Assembly (NCBI RefSeq): GCF_037963865.1
Contig: NZ_CP150170.1
Span: 5,332,001 to 5,396,000, forward strand
Source: Paenibacillus sp. FSL R10-2734
GTDB lineage: Bacteria > Bacillota > Bacilli > Paenibacillales > Paenibacillaceae
Length of the DNA: 64,000 nucleotides
Reading direction: 5' to 3'
A program made the translations under genes and the position numbers. Numbering within the stretch: the stretch's first letter is position 1; every line of letters begins with the position of its first letter. The notes under the pieces were generated by a model. That model had not been told where the DNA came from. It saw nothing but the letters and a program-made list of their open reading frames with translations, and made no database searches. Positions 44,770 to 52,940 of this stretch are shown one piece after another.

Positions 44770-45576
44770 TTATAATGTGGATACTTGCCATACTACTGGG
44801 GTGCGTCTAATTTGTTCTCCGAGCCAGTCTCGAGCAATTCTCTGAAACATTTCAGCATCACCGCTGCAGAAGAACTGATGAATTGGACTTTCATCCCCGA
44901 TGGACAGCTTTCCTTTATCATACAAAATCGTGCTGATCTCACGAGCTGTCTCATCTGCAGAACTAATTAGCTTAACTCCCGGTCCCATGGTTTCTCCAAT
45001 AGGCTCAACAAGAAATGGATAATGAGTGCATCCTAAAATTAATGTATCGATGTTAGTGTCTTTAATGCCTTCCAGTGCCTGCTCAACAATTTCATAACTT
45101 TTCTCTGAGCGGAACATGCCTTGCTCAACGAGCGGGACAAGCGCTGGGCAGGCTTGACTTACAACCTCAACAAAAGGAGACAGCTGCTTTAGTGCGTTAG
45201 TATAAGCCCCACTGCCGATGGTTCCTATCGTACCGATCACGCCGACATGTCCGCTTTTGGTCGCACTAATTGCAGCACGGGCTCCTGGATGAATCACCCC
45301 AATGACAGGGATGGATACCTTGGCCGAAATATAATCGAGCGCCGCAGCTGTTGCAGTATTACAAGCGATAACAATCATTTTAGGATTAAACTGGATCAAA
45401 TAATCTACAATTTGCTCAGTAAACAGTGTTACTTCCTCGGTTGAACGGGGTCCGTACGGAGCTCGGGCCGTGTCGCCGAAATAAATGATCTTCTCCCGCG
45501 GGAGTTGCCTCATCACTTCTTTGACAACTGTTAACCCTCCCACACCTGAGTCTAATATTGCAATAGCTTGCTGCAC
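44770..45576 (-). CDS. racE: glutamate racemase
   Basis: Glutamate racemase supplies D-glutamate for peptidoglycan. The 268-residue product has both catalytic cysteines in context (IACNTATAAALDY and LGCTHYPFL) and the N-terminal AILDSGVGGLTVVKEV. GTG 45576 is chosen because AAGGAAG lies about 10 bases upstream and the protein then starts like other RacE proteins; the frame extends to 45654 without family similarity. Bacillales may carry a second racemase; only this copy is seen here. Confidence 0.94.
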   Translation of the reverse strand: MQQAIAILDSGVGGLTVVKEVMRQLPREKIIYFGDTARAPYGPRSTEEVTLFTEQIVDYLIQFNPKMIVIACNTATAAALDYISAKVSIPVIGVIHPGARAAISATKSGHVGVIGTIGTIGSGAYTNALKQLSPFVEVVSQACPALVPLVEQGMFRSEKSYEIVEQALEGIKDTNIDTLILGCTHYPFLVEPIGETMGPGVKLISSADETAREISTILYDKGKLSIGDESPIHQFFCSGDAEMFQRIARDWLGEQIRRTPVVWQVSTL

Positions 45577-45730
45577 GAACACACCGCTTCCTTCTACTTG
45601 TTTTGTGTAGCTTATGTAAGGCGAAAACAAAATGTACCTGACTTTCAGCCCCAATTGCAGATAATACTCCTTTTACACTCTTAGTTCAAGCTTAGACTTC
45701 TTCCATCATTTAACAGGTCCATGAGAACAA

Positions 45731-45772
45731 AATAAAAAAGCCACTCTCCGCCCAATGCGAAAAAGCGGCTCT
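45731..45772 (-). terminator. terminator after ytxH-like gene
   Basis: Minus strand AGAGCCGCT pairs with AGTGGCT through one G-T pair, followed by TTTTTTA. Moderate quality. Confidence 0.6.
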
Positions 45773-45830
45773 ATGAAAAGAAAATAAGTACTTTTTGACC
45801 GTAAAACCGAAGCTTCCATCCACTGTTTCA

Positions 45831-46283
45831 TTATGCGATTTCGTTATTGTCCTTATCTTCTTGCTTAACTTCTTCAAGACTAGCTTCTTCACTGCTAACT
45901 TCATCGCTAACAGACGATACCTCTAACTCCGTAACCTCTTCCAAAGTAGCCGCAGCCTCTTGAATAGCCTCTTCAGAAGCAATTCCACTTACAGCCACAG
46001 TAGCAGTATCTTCTTCAACAGCATTCGTGCATGACTTGCTCCATTCGCGGACCTCATGTACTACATGACCTATAGAATCTTTAGCTTTGTCATACAGCTC
46101 AATGCTCTTGTCTCCTGCCTGAACGGCAATTCCTTGTACCTTCTCAATGCCGGCAGCTGTTCCGTCTGCAATATCCTTGCGCAGCTCTTTACCCGGTTTA
46201 GGCGCGAACAGAAGTGCTGTCACTGATCCAACCACACTTCCGACTAAAGCTCCCCATAACAAACCTTTCGTGTCCTTTTTCAT
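45831..46283 (-). CDS. YtxH family protein with acidic tail
   Basis: A 150-residue protein with an N-terminal glycine-rich membrane helix (LLWGALVGSVVGSVTALLFAPKPGKELR), the YtxH signature, an amphipathic middle (IEKVQGIAVQAGDKSIELYDKAKD) and a very acidic tail of about 60 residues rich in Glu, Val and Ser. YtxH proteins are general-stress proteins of unknown mechanism. ATG 46283 follows AAAGGAGAG. Likely monocistronic. Confidence 0.85.
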   Translation of the reverse strand: MKKDTKGLLWGALVGSVVGSVTALLFAPKPGKELRKDIADGTAAGIEKVQGIAVQAGDKSIELYDKAKDSIGHVVHEVREWSKSCTNAVEEDTATVAVSGIASEEAIQEAAATLEEVTELEVSSVSDEVSSEEASLEEVKQEDKDNNEIA

Positions 46284-46374
46284 CGATTCATCTCTCCTTT
46301 AATTCATTGTTCCCGCTCTACCGGGCTAATGCCTATATCTGCTATATCATAAGCAGCAGGAGTTTGTCTTGTGA

Positions 46375-47046
46375 CTAATTATTAGACTTTTCTGAAGTTT
46401 TGTCTGTTACATTTTTGGGTGCAATTTCGTATCGGCAGCATTGTCCACCTTCGGCCATACATTCACTGCGCGTGACCTTAGCATCCAGCAATTCCTCAAA
46501 TAGGCTATGCTCACATTGACAAGCTTTACGATACTGAGTAGCCACCTGGCGAATCGGACAATTGTATTCCCTTATAACATACGAACCATCCTCTTCACTG
46601 TTCCACTCTGCCATATATCCACCTGCATTTTGGATCGACGATAACTCGGCTACTCTTTCTTCCAAATTCCGTCGTTCCATCATCGGAGCGTACTGTTTGA
46701 GCATCCGGCGTCGGCGCCCCTCAAATAATATATTAACAGCGTCCAATCCACTGCCATAATCCAATTCACGCAGAAGCTCCAAGGCCAGATTGTGATAGCT
46801 TCTTGGAAAATATTCCTCGGCCTTCTCCGTTAAAGAATACATATGTAAAGGCCGCCCCATCGCTTGCCGAACCACTTTTGTCTTAGCAAGTCCCTCCTGC
46901 TCCAGCTGAAGCACATGACGACGGACACCCATCTCAGTAATTCCCAATTCTTCTGCCAGCGCGCCGATGGTCAGTGGTCCTTTCGTCTTCAGGAGCGTCA
47001 TAATCAAGTGCCTTGTCGAGCCATTTTCCTGCCCCATCTTTATCAT
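46375..47046 (-). CDS. SufR-like Fe-S-sensing transcriptional regulator
   Basis: A 223-residue regulator with an N-terminal winged helix (residues 12-70: RHLIMTLLKTKGPLTIGAL, then ITEMGVRRHVLQLEQEGL) of the DeoR/ArsR-like COG2345 group. The C-terminal domain carries C163, C176, C178, C196, C203 and C204 (YNCPIRQVATQYRKACQCEH, later CMAEGGQCC). A similar cysteine spacing binds an Fe-S cluster in cyanobacterial SufR, so a cluster-sensing repressor is likely. No suf genes are in this window. ATG 47046 has GGGGG 7 bases upstream. Confidence 0.82.
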   Translation of the reverse strand: MIKMGQENGSTRHLIMTLLKTKGPLTIGALAEELGITEMGVRRHVLQLEQEGLAKTKVVRQAMGRPLHMYSLTEKAEEYFPRSYHNLALELLRELDYGSGLDAVNILFEGRRRRMLKQYAPMMERRNLEERVAELSSIQNAGGYMAEWNSEEDGSYVIREYNCPIRQVATQYRKACQCEHSLFEELLDAKVTRSECMAEGGQCCRYEIAPKNVTDKTSEKSNN

Positions 47047-47105
47047 AAAGGAACCCCCTCTCTTTCACGGCTATCGCCTATTTTATATGATTCTATCTTA
47101 TGCTA

Positions 47106-47546
47106 TTATAGCGTTACACCGGACCCAAGTTCCTGATCCAAATAATTCCCTACTTCAACAGCAAACTGCTCTAGCACCTCTGATAGGATTGGAGTGAGCG
47201 GGTGTAGCACTTCTCTGTCCCAGGCAAAATAATCCTGTACAAGCGGCTTACGAAGCGCGACAAGCTCTATCAATCTCTCGAAGATCTCACTTTTACCTAG
47301 CACTTTTTCTTCATGTATGATTGAAATGATATCTTCATAACTTCCAGCATCACGCATAATAAAACCGTCTATCAGACAACTACCAACGTCCGTAACCACC
47401 TCTATCGCCAAATGAAGGCAGCGTTCCTGTATTAGTCCGGTTAAAGTATTGCCATCCCATGAAGCTGCCACAGTCCGAAGACCAGTCGTTATATCCGGGA
47501 TTTGAGCAAGAATGGTTTCGATTTGATTGCGGTTGACATAATACAC
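47106..47546 (-). CDS. HepT-like DUF86 protein (YutE-like)
   Basis: A 146-residue all-helical protein of DUF86. HepT toxins in this family carry an R-x4-H-x-Y active motif. Here the segment reads RKPLVQDY (R99, Q104, Y106), so the histidine is glutamine. No nucleotidyltransferase antitoxin (MntA) partner is adjacent. This points to a domesticated, YutE-type member rather than an active toxin. GTG 47546 follows GGGGGT. Confidence 0.8.
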   Translation of the reverse strand: MYYVNRNQIETILAQIPDITTGLRTVAASWDGNTLTGLIQERCLHLAIEVVTDVGSCLIDGFIMRDAGSYEDIISIIHEEKVLGKSEIFERLIELVALRKPLVQDYFAWDREVLHPLTPILSEVLEQFAVEVGNYLDQELGSGVTL

Positions 47547-47592
47547 AGCAATACCCCCATGTCGAAAATAGTTAGCGAAATCTGTTTTATCC

Positions 47593-47703
47593 TTACTTAC
47601 CGCGTTTGCCGCGGCGTTTCAGCCAAAAGAACATAATGAAACATGCCGCAAGAAAAACGACCAAATAAGTTAACGCTTCCATCGGATACTCGAGCTCACG
47701 CAT
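47593..47703 (-). CDS. 36-residue single-helix membrane protein
   Basis: MRELEYPMEALTYLVVFLAA followed by a hydrophobic stretch and a basic tail (WLKRRGKRGK) gives one membrane helix with positive C-terminus. GGTGA lies about 7 bases before the ATG. No family recognised. Too short for most gene finders, but composition and placement between two minus-strand genes support it. Confidence 0.5.
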   Translation of the reverse strand: MRELEYPMEALTYLVVFLAACFIMFFWLKRRGKRGK

Positions 47704-47757
47704 TCCTGTCACCGCTTCCGGTATAAAATGATGATGCTATTTTTTCAGTATAATCGC

Positions 47758-48045
47758 TTAAATTTCGTAATCCACAGCAATTGAGAGTTCTTTAACTTCA
47801 TTGATATGAGCTATAACTTCCTTATGCGCCGGATGAACCTGATAAGCCTGCAAATCCTCTAGAGAAGCTACCTCTGTAACTAGAGCAATATCAAAGGATC
47901 GATCAGAATGAATAATATCAGCACCCACTTCAATCGAGAGAAGCTGCGGGATTTTGCCTTCCATATTTCGCAATACGGCTACCGTTGCCGCAACGCTTTC
48001 TTCAGACCGGTCCTTCAATTTAAAAAACACAATATGCTTGATCAT
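47758..48045 (-). CDS. Dabb family stress-responsive A/B barrel protein
   Basis: A 95-residue dimeric alpha/beta-barrel (Dabb) domain protein. MIKHIVFFKLKDRS at the start and VHPAHKEVIAHI in the second half are family signatures. Members range from stress-induced proteins to polyketide cyclases; the role here is unknown. ATG 48045 follows GGGAG. Confidence 0.88.
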   Translation of the reverse strand: MIKHIVFFKLKDRSEESVAATVAVLRNMEGKIPQLLSIEVGADIIHSDRSFDIALVTEVASLEDLQAYQVHPAHKEVIAHINEVKELSIAVDYEI

Positions 48046-48209
48046 TCTATATCGCTCCCTGTTGTAATATTGTAAATAGATATTAAAAATATATCATAAG
48101 CGTAGGCGTTCTGAAAGAAACTTAAGAAGTGATGTCAGAATTAGCAGCATTAACCATTGCCGATGTACAGGAAAGTGTTGTAGTATATTTTTAAAAAATC
48201 GGAGGAATT

Positions 48210-48794
48210 ATGCCTAATAACCAACAAGAAACTCATAATATCCAGGCGTGGTCTCTGATCAACCGCAAATATCTTGGACAAGGCGTTCGTGTAAAAAGAT
48301 TCCGCCGTCCAAAGCGTAGCCAGATTAGAAACCGTGTGTTACTTGCCGTATTGATGGCTAAGGATATCAAACTTTCACGACTTGCAGAAGAGCTTGGTAT
48401 ATCCTCTCGCAGCGTAAGCGCATGGGTATATGAAGGTCGTATCCCTTCCAACAATAACATTGACAAGACCTGCCGCCTACTCGGGTACCCGCCCCACATT
48501 TTGTTCAATGAAACATTAATACGTCAAAGTCCAATTGTATGTCAACCCACACCTTCACGATTTATGAAAAGAAGTATTACCAGTTCACCGCGTAGCAATG
48601 TGATTCTGACTGGCCTTTGTATGGTTTACGATTTTTCCGTAACTGATGTAAGTATTTGGATAGGGGTTCATCCCGGAACGTTTCGAAAATGGTTACATAG
48701 CAGCCATCTACCTACCCCTGCCCTGCAGGAAAAAGCCGAAGCCTTCTTCCGGATTCCACGCCATATTCTATTTGCAGATTGCGAAACGCTCTAA
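48210..48794 (+). CDS. protein with two helix-turn-helix domains
   Basis: A 194-residue basic protein with two XRE-like helix-turn-helix regions: residues 40-100 (LLAVLMAKDIKLSRLAEELGI, then SRSVSAWVYEGRIPSNNNI) and residues 130-190 (VILTGLCMVYDFSVTDVSIWI, then PGTFRKWLHSSHLPTPALQ). Both halves end with a similar PPHILFNETL / PRHILFADCE phrase, so the gene may have arisen by internal duplication. Targets are unknown. ATG 48210 follows CGGAGG. A terminator lies 32 bases after the stop. Confidence 0.78.
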   Translation: MPNNQQETHNIQAWSLINRKYLGQGVRVKRFRRPKRSQIRNRVLLAVLMAKDIKLSRLAEELGISSRSVSAWVYEGRIPSNNNIDKTCRLLGYPPHILFNETLIRQSPIVCQPTPSRFMKRSITSSPRSNVILTGLCMVYDFSVTDVSIWIGVHPGTFRKWLHSSHLPTPALQEKAEAFFRIPRHILFADCETL

Positions 48795-48825
48795 TAAGAT
48801 CCTATCGCTTAATGAGTTCAATGCC

Positions 48826-48862
48826 AGCCCTTTTTCCTTAATTAAGGAGAAGGGTTTTTTGC
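48826..48862 (+). terminator. terminator after tandem-HTH gene
   Basis: AGCCCTTTTTCCTTAA pairs with TTAAGGAGAAGGGTTT-type sequence, ending in TTTTTT. Confidence 0.82.
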
Positions 48863-48942
48863 CATATTTTTTTCTTAAAAAAAGGTCATACTACTGTTTA
48901 GGTACATTGTTCAAAACTTAGGAACGGAACAGGAGGCGTAAG

Positions 48943-49746
48943 ATGAGACTTGACGGAATAATATCCGAAGGCTACACAGATACTTGGGACGTGGCCCCTG
49001 GTGTCATCGGACTACGGACCATGTTCGTAAATTGCGCATTTATCGGCCAGCCCTCTTCGGACTGGATCATTGTAGATACGGGGCTTAGCTCTTACACTGG
49101 CAGTATTATTGATTTTGCTAAAGAAAAGTATGAGAAGCCTCCGGTGGCAATTATCCTGACTCATGGGCATTTTGACCATATCGGGGGTGTAAAAAAGCTG
49201 ATTGAGGAATGGAATGTTCCCGTGTATGCACATCCACTAGAGCTTCCTTTTCTAACAGGCAAAGAGGATTATCCTCCAGCTGATCCGGCCGTAGGCGGTG
49301 GGCTCATGAGTATGATGTCCTCATTATTTTCACATCATGGCATCGACCTTGGATCAGCTATACATCCGTTGCCGGAAGACAGGACCGTCCCCGGAGCACA
49401 AGGCTGGACATGGATCCATACGCCTGGGCACAGTCCCGGACATATTTCCCTATTCAGACCAGAGGATAAGGTGCTGATTGCTGGCGACACCTTTCTTACC
49501 GTCAAACAAGAGTCCGTATTCGCAGTGGCTACGCAGCATCAGGTTGTGCATGGCCCACCCTCTTATTTCACGATGGACTGGGAAGACGCGGAGAAGTCAG
49601 TCCGCACGCTTGCGCTGCTAGATCCTCATATCGTTCTCTCTGGACATGGAGTGCCTATGGAAGGTGAGGAACTGTCCACACAGCTCGCTCATTTGTGTAA
49701 GAATTTCAAAGAAATGGCACTACCGGGTCAAGGGAAGTTCGTGTGA
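48943..49746 (+). CDS. MBL-fold metallo-hydrolase
   Basis: A 267-residue metallo-beta-lactamase-fold enzyme. The metal motif THGHFDHIGG is at residues 73-82 (H74, H76, D78, H79); further ligands lie in HTPGHSPGH and IAGDTFLT, and LSGHGVPMEG near the C-terminus. It is cytoplasmic, without a signal peptide. The substrate is unknown; glyoxalase-like or thiolester hydrolysis is possible. ATG 48943 follows AGGAGG. Confidence 0.88.
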   Translation: MRLDGIISEGYTDTWDVAPGVIGLRTMFVNCAFIGQPSSDWIIVDTGLSSYTGSIIDFAKEKYEKPPVAIILTHGHFDHIGGVKKLIEEWNVPVYAHPLELPFLTGKEDYPPADPAVGGGLMSMMSSLFSHHGIDLGSAIHPLPEDRTVPGAQGWTWIHTPGHSPGHISLFRPEDKVLIAGDTFLTVKQESVFAVATQHQVVHGPPSYFTMDWEDAEKSVRTLALLDPHIVLSGHGVPMEGEELSTQLAHLCKNFKEMALPGQGKFV

Positions 49747-49822
49747 GATAAAGTTCTAAATAGATATATTTAGGTAAAACTCCACATATCCCCATGTTCT
49801 ATTGACCTTTGAAGCGGAAATC

Positions 49823-49897
49823 GGGAATTTCTCCCTATATTTCATTTAATTTCGTCAATTCATTGGAATTTCATTGAACTTATAGGGAGTTTTTCCC
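49823..49897. repeat. long-loop inverted repeat
   Basis: GGGAATTTCTCCCTATA (49823-49839) faces TATAGGGAGTTTTTCCC (49881-49897), 14 of 17 positions pairing across about 41 bases. It ends exactly where the methyltransferase fragment is cut off. Confidence 0.75.
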
Positions 49898-50022
49898 TAA
49901 ACCAGTACAGACTTCACATTATGCTTACAAAAGAGCCACCTTGCCTCCAAAGCCGTAGGGCTTGGATCAGTTCCCCAGATCATTCCTTCCTGAGCGAACC
50001 GCCGGTTCCAGTAATCGGACAT
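49897..50022 (-). pseudogene. 5' fragment of a SAM methyltransferase gene
   Basis: A 41-residue frame starts ATG 50022, after GTGAGGG, and begins MSDYWNRRFAQEGMIWG, ending HNVKSVLV before TAG. This matches the N-terminus of a class I methyltransferase family whose next residues would be the SAM-binding glycine loop. The stop falls in the inverted repeat at 49823-49897, and no continuation is found downstream in any frame. It lies 22 bases after the GNAT gene, so the intact gene was probably its operon partner. The family match rests on recognition; a search would decide it. Confidence 0.6.
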
Positions 50023-50044
50023 TCGTCATCGCCCTCACTTCTCT

Positions 50045-50797
50045 TTAATTGCCCACCACTCTATACCAATATTGGTATATCTCCTTAAATCCGAGCTTGT
50101 CATACAAAGCCGAAGCCCCAGCATTCGCTTGTACGACCTGCAAAAAAGCGGTTGTTGCTCCCTGCGCCTTCCCCCAGTGAAGCAGAGTAAGCAGCAGTTG
50201 TTCTGCCATCCCTTGTCTGCGGTAATCCGAACTTGTAATAATATCAAAGAGACCTATGTACCCGTTCTGAAGCACACCAAGACCGCAGGCTGTAGGAACC
50301 CCATCTTTAAATAATAAAACATAGCCTTGCTGTAGATACGAAGCGGATAACATTCTAGTCAATGAATCCCGATTCACATCAGACAACTCTGCAAGGTCAG
50401 TGAAGGTGTTTAGCCACTCTTCCGTCAAGTTCTCCTGCACCTGAATCGAATAACGTAAATCATCCGTTAGCGCTAACCCCTCCATGTCTAAAACCCTTAC
50501 AGATGATGGCTCGACGATTGTGTAGCCGCGGTTCGCAAGCACCTCATCCAGGTTCGCAGGCTGGATATATGGTGTTATTTTAAACACAGGCTTTAATCCA
50601 GCATCTATATAGTACTGCTCAGCACGCTTAATTTGGTCTGTGAGATCAGGAAGAGAGCTCTCAGCTCCATACAACGGATTGACCGAATTAGCCCTTTTCG
50701 TATAACCAGCTGCTGTGCGCAGAACCCAGCCATTCAGCAGAACACTCTGCTCCGCTGGCCAAGTATTAAGTGTGATTTCTTCAATCGATTTATACAA
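50045..50797 (-). CDS. GNAT family N-acetyltransferase
   Basis: A 250-residue acetyltransferase. The N-terminal 115 residues form a degenerate GNAT-like half; the C-terminal half (about 120-250) has the acetyl-CoA loop SSDYRRQGMAEQLL and the late NAGASALYDKLGF helix. The substrate is unknown. TTG 50797 follows AAGGAGGAG. It leads a short unit with the methyltransferase fragment. Confidence 0.88.
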   Translation of the reverse strand: MYKSIEEITLNTWPAEQSVLLNGWVLRTAAGYTKRANSVNPLYGAESSLPDLTDQIKRAEQYYIDAGLKPVFKITPYIQPANLDEVLANRGYTIVEPSSVRVLDMEGLALTDDLRYSIQVQENLTEEWLNTFTDLAELSDVNRDSLTRMLSASYLQQGYVLLFKDGVPTACGLGVLQNGYIGLFDIITSSDYRRQGMAEQLLLTLLHWGKAQGATTAFLQVVQANAGASALYDKLGFKEIYQYWYRVVGN

Positions 50798-50812
50798 GTT
50801 ATCTCCTCCTTA

Positions 50813-51238
50813 TTAGCCACGTTCCCGCTTGTTGCGCATCGCTGACAATATCTTTACAAGATCTTCTTCTTGGGATGTAAAATATACGTATTCGGGAGAC
50901 TCCTTGCCATAAAGCGCTATTTTCCCCTCTGTATTGTAATGAACACCCCAGCCGAAACGCTTCGGAAGTAGAGATGCTCGTAAGCATGGATGGTTTCTGG
51001 AAAATAGTTCATTCCATATTTCTTTCCTCTTGGTCACACGATCTTCTAGCGGAATTTGTTTATGACGTATATGAACCTCATACAGAAGTTCTTCATGATT
51101 GTATTTGTAAGGTTCATTAATAAGCAGTTCATACTGAATTACATGCGCAGGCGGGAGTGTTCGGCATGACATCGGGGGTACGCCGATTTCCTCAGGACAG
51201 TCCTCTGCTACACGGATGAATGTATCTGTATAACTCAT
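50813..51238 (-). CDS. DUF6157 family hypothetical protein
   Basis: A 141-residue soluble protein. It starts MSYTDTFIRVAEDCPEE and carries PPAHVIQYELL and KRFGWGVHYNTEGKIALYG, the pattern I associate with DUF6157, whose function is unknown. ATG 51238 follows AGAGGTGA; the frame extends three codons further to 51247. Fifteen bases separate it from the GNAT gene. Confidence 0.75.
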   Translation of the reverse strand: MSYTDTFIRVAEDCPEEIGVPPMSCRTLPPAHVIQYELLINEPYKYNHEELLYEVHIRHKQIPLEDRVTKRKEIWNELFSRNHPCLRASLLPKRFGWGVHYNTEGKIALYGKESPEYVYFTSQEEDLVKILSAMRNKRERG

Positions 51239-51307
51239 GTACATCACCTCTACTTTAATTGAAATATATTCCTTCTATGATAATTCATAGTCACTATAAT
51301 TGCACAG

Positions 51308-51346
51308 AAAAAATCCGGAATTCCAACTTCATGGATTCCGGATTTC
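51308..51346 (-). terminator. terminator after zagA
   Basis: AAATCCGGAATCC-type stem: AAATCCGGAAT pairs with ATTCCGGATTT; the A-run on the left gives the T-tract on the minus strand. Confidence 0.85.
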
Positions 51347-51369
51347 TACCTGCTATTTCATCTGACTTT

Positions 51370-52581
51370 CTATTCCTCAGCCGCTGACGCAAGGAGTTCC
51401 TCAACTGGCCATGGAAGCGGATTATTAAACGCTGTCCAATCCTGCTTCAACTCATCTTTCGTCAACAAACATCGATCCAATCTGGCTTCGATTTGTGCCG
51501 GGTCCATACTTACACCGATAAACACGATTTCATTCATGCGATCGCCCCACTGATTGTCCCATTTAGCCTTCATTTCAGGTTCGCTTTCCAGTACCTCCAG
51601 CTGCTGATCTTCAGGCATTGTAGCTAGCCAGTAGCCAGCAGGTCCGAACTGTATCGAAGATCCAGCCTGACTAATTGTAGCCGCAAGATCGCCCTCCGCG
51701 GCAACCCATACAATCCCTTTCGCCCTAACAACTTCTTCCGGCCAATTACTAAAGAAAAAGCTTAACCTTTGCGGATGGAAGGGTGTTCTCCGGCGATACA
51801 CAAAAGAAGCTATCCCGTATTCCTCCGTCTCAGGCGTATGTGACTCCTTATTCAGTTCCGTGATCCAACCGGAGGACAAGCTTGTTTTTTCAAAATCAAA
51901 CAGTCCAGTGTTAAGAATCTCCTTCGGATCTACCACTCCGTTAACCGTACGGATCAGCTTGGCAGTTGGTTGGAGTTTACGGAGCACAGCTTCAAGTTTA
52001 TTCAATTCTTGTTCCTGAAGCAGATCACACTTATTAAGCAATAACACATCACAAGTTTCGATCTGATCAATGAGCAAATCCACAATATCGCGATAATCGT
52101 CTTCACTAGCCGTTTGACTACGATCCATCAGACTATCGCCAGAGGAGAAGTCATGCCAGAATCGGCCCGCATCCACAACCGTCACCATCGTGTCCAATTG
52201 AGCGAGCGAGGTCAAATCAATATCCAGCTCCGGATTCGCATAGGTAAAGGTCTGTGCCACCGGCACAGGCTCGCTAATGCCAGAAGATTCTATCAGAATA
52301 TAATCAAAACGACCTTCAGCAACCAGCTTTTGCACCTCGACAATCAAATCATCTCGAAGTGTACAACAGATACAACCATTAGACATTTCAACCAATTTTT
52401 CTTCCGTTCTAGAAAGCATATTTCCCGACTTCACCAAATTCGCATCCACATTCACTTCACTCATGTCATTTACAATAACGGCTACTTTGAGCCCTTCACG
52501 GTTGTGCAAGATATGATTCAGCAACGTTGTTTTTCCGGAGCCTAAGTAGCCACTTAGCACTGTAACAGGGATTTTTTTCAT
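51370..52581 (-). CDS. zagA: ZagA/YciC-type COG0523 zinc metallochaperone GTPase
   Basis: A 403-residue GTPase of the G3E/COG0523 family. Walker A GYLGSGKT is at residues 11-18, the metal-binding CxCC motif is C70-I-C72-C73, and LLLNKCDLL supplies the guanine-binding NKxD. A CobW C-terminal domain follows. In Bacillus subtilis the close homologue YciC/ZagA is strongly Zur-repressed and delivers zinc to folate enzyme FolE. ATG 52581 follows AGGAGTGG; the frame extends six codons further. It is second after rpmG under the Zur-box promoter at 52802-52857. Confidence 0.9.
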   Translation of the reverse strand: MKKIPVTVLSGYLGSGKTTLLNHILHNREGLKVAVIVNDMSEVNVDANLVKSGNMLSRTEEKLVEMSNGCICCTLRDDLIVEVQKLVAEGRFDYILIESSGISEPVPVAQTFTYANPELDIDLTSLAQLDTMVTVVDAGRFWHDFSSGDSLMDRSQTASEDDYRDIVDLLIDQIETCDVLLLNKCDLLQEQELNKLEAVLRKLQPTAKLIRTVNGVVDPKEILNTGLFDFEKTSLSSGWITELNKESHTPETEEYGIASFVYRRRTPFHPQRLSFFFSNWPEEVVRAKGIVWVAAEGDLAATISQAGSSIQFGPAGYWLATMPEDQQLEVLESEPEMKAKWDNQWGDRMNEIVFIGVSMDPAQIEARLDRCLLTKDELKQDWTAFNNPLPWPVEELLASAAEE

Positions 52582-52633
52582 GCATACCACTCCTATCATT
52601 AATTAACAAGCAAGATTTAAAAAAACTCGGTTC

Positions 52634-52783
52634 TTACCGTGTTTCGCGATGTAATGTAACTCTTTTCAGACGTGGGCAGTATTTCTTCATTTCCATGCGA
52701 CCCGGATGATTTCGTTTATTCTTGGTAGTGGTATAGTTGCGGTCTCCAGTCTCCGTACATGCCAAAGTAATGATTACTCTCAT
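52634..52783 (-). CDS. rpmG: ribosomal protein L33, cysteine-depleted form
   Basis: The 49-residue frame starts MRVIITLACTETGDRNYTTT and ends LHRETR. It is L33, but the usual zinc CxxC pairs are broken: position CTET keeps one cysteine and YCPRLK keeps one, so the four-cysteine zinc site is lost. Such C-minus L33 paralogues replace zinc-binding L33 when zinc is scarce. It is the first gene of the rpmG-zagA unit and lies directly behind a Zur-box promoter. ATG 52783 follows AAGGAG. Confidence 0.92.
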   Translation of the reverse strand: MRVIITLACTETGDRNYTTTKNKRNHPGRMEMKKYCPRLKRVTLHRETR

Positions 52784-52801
52784 CGTTCCATCTCCTTTAT
52801 C

Positions 52802-52857
52802 TTAATCGTAATATTTACGATTAACATATCGTACACGTTTTATTCACACTCTGTCAA
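52802..52857 (-). promoter_or_regulatory. Zur box and promoter of rpmG-zagA
   Basis: Minus strand: TTGACA (52857-52852), 18 bases, TACGAT (52833-52828). The expected start near 52821 lies within a dyad at 52802-52824 whose core reads ATCGTAATATTTACGAT, close to the published Bacillus Zur consensus (TCGTAATnATTACGA core); the 11-base arms match at 10 positions. This is the expected geometry for repression by Zur. Confidence 0.85.
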
Positions 52858-52940
52858 CTATGTCTTGTAAAAATTCCAACTCTCTTAATTTTGTGGTCTT
52901 TCTTGCGGACAAAGCACGTATAGATGGAATTATAAAAATA

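Noticed and set aside
44674..44845. Small frame starting MNHNKKIGWELC with a nearby AGGAG
   Set aside because: It runs through the racE terminator hairpin and into racE antisense, so translation is unlikely.
47106..47546. Active HepT/MntA toxin-antitoxin system
   Set aside because: The catalytic histidine is missing and there is no nucleotidyltransferase gene next to it.
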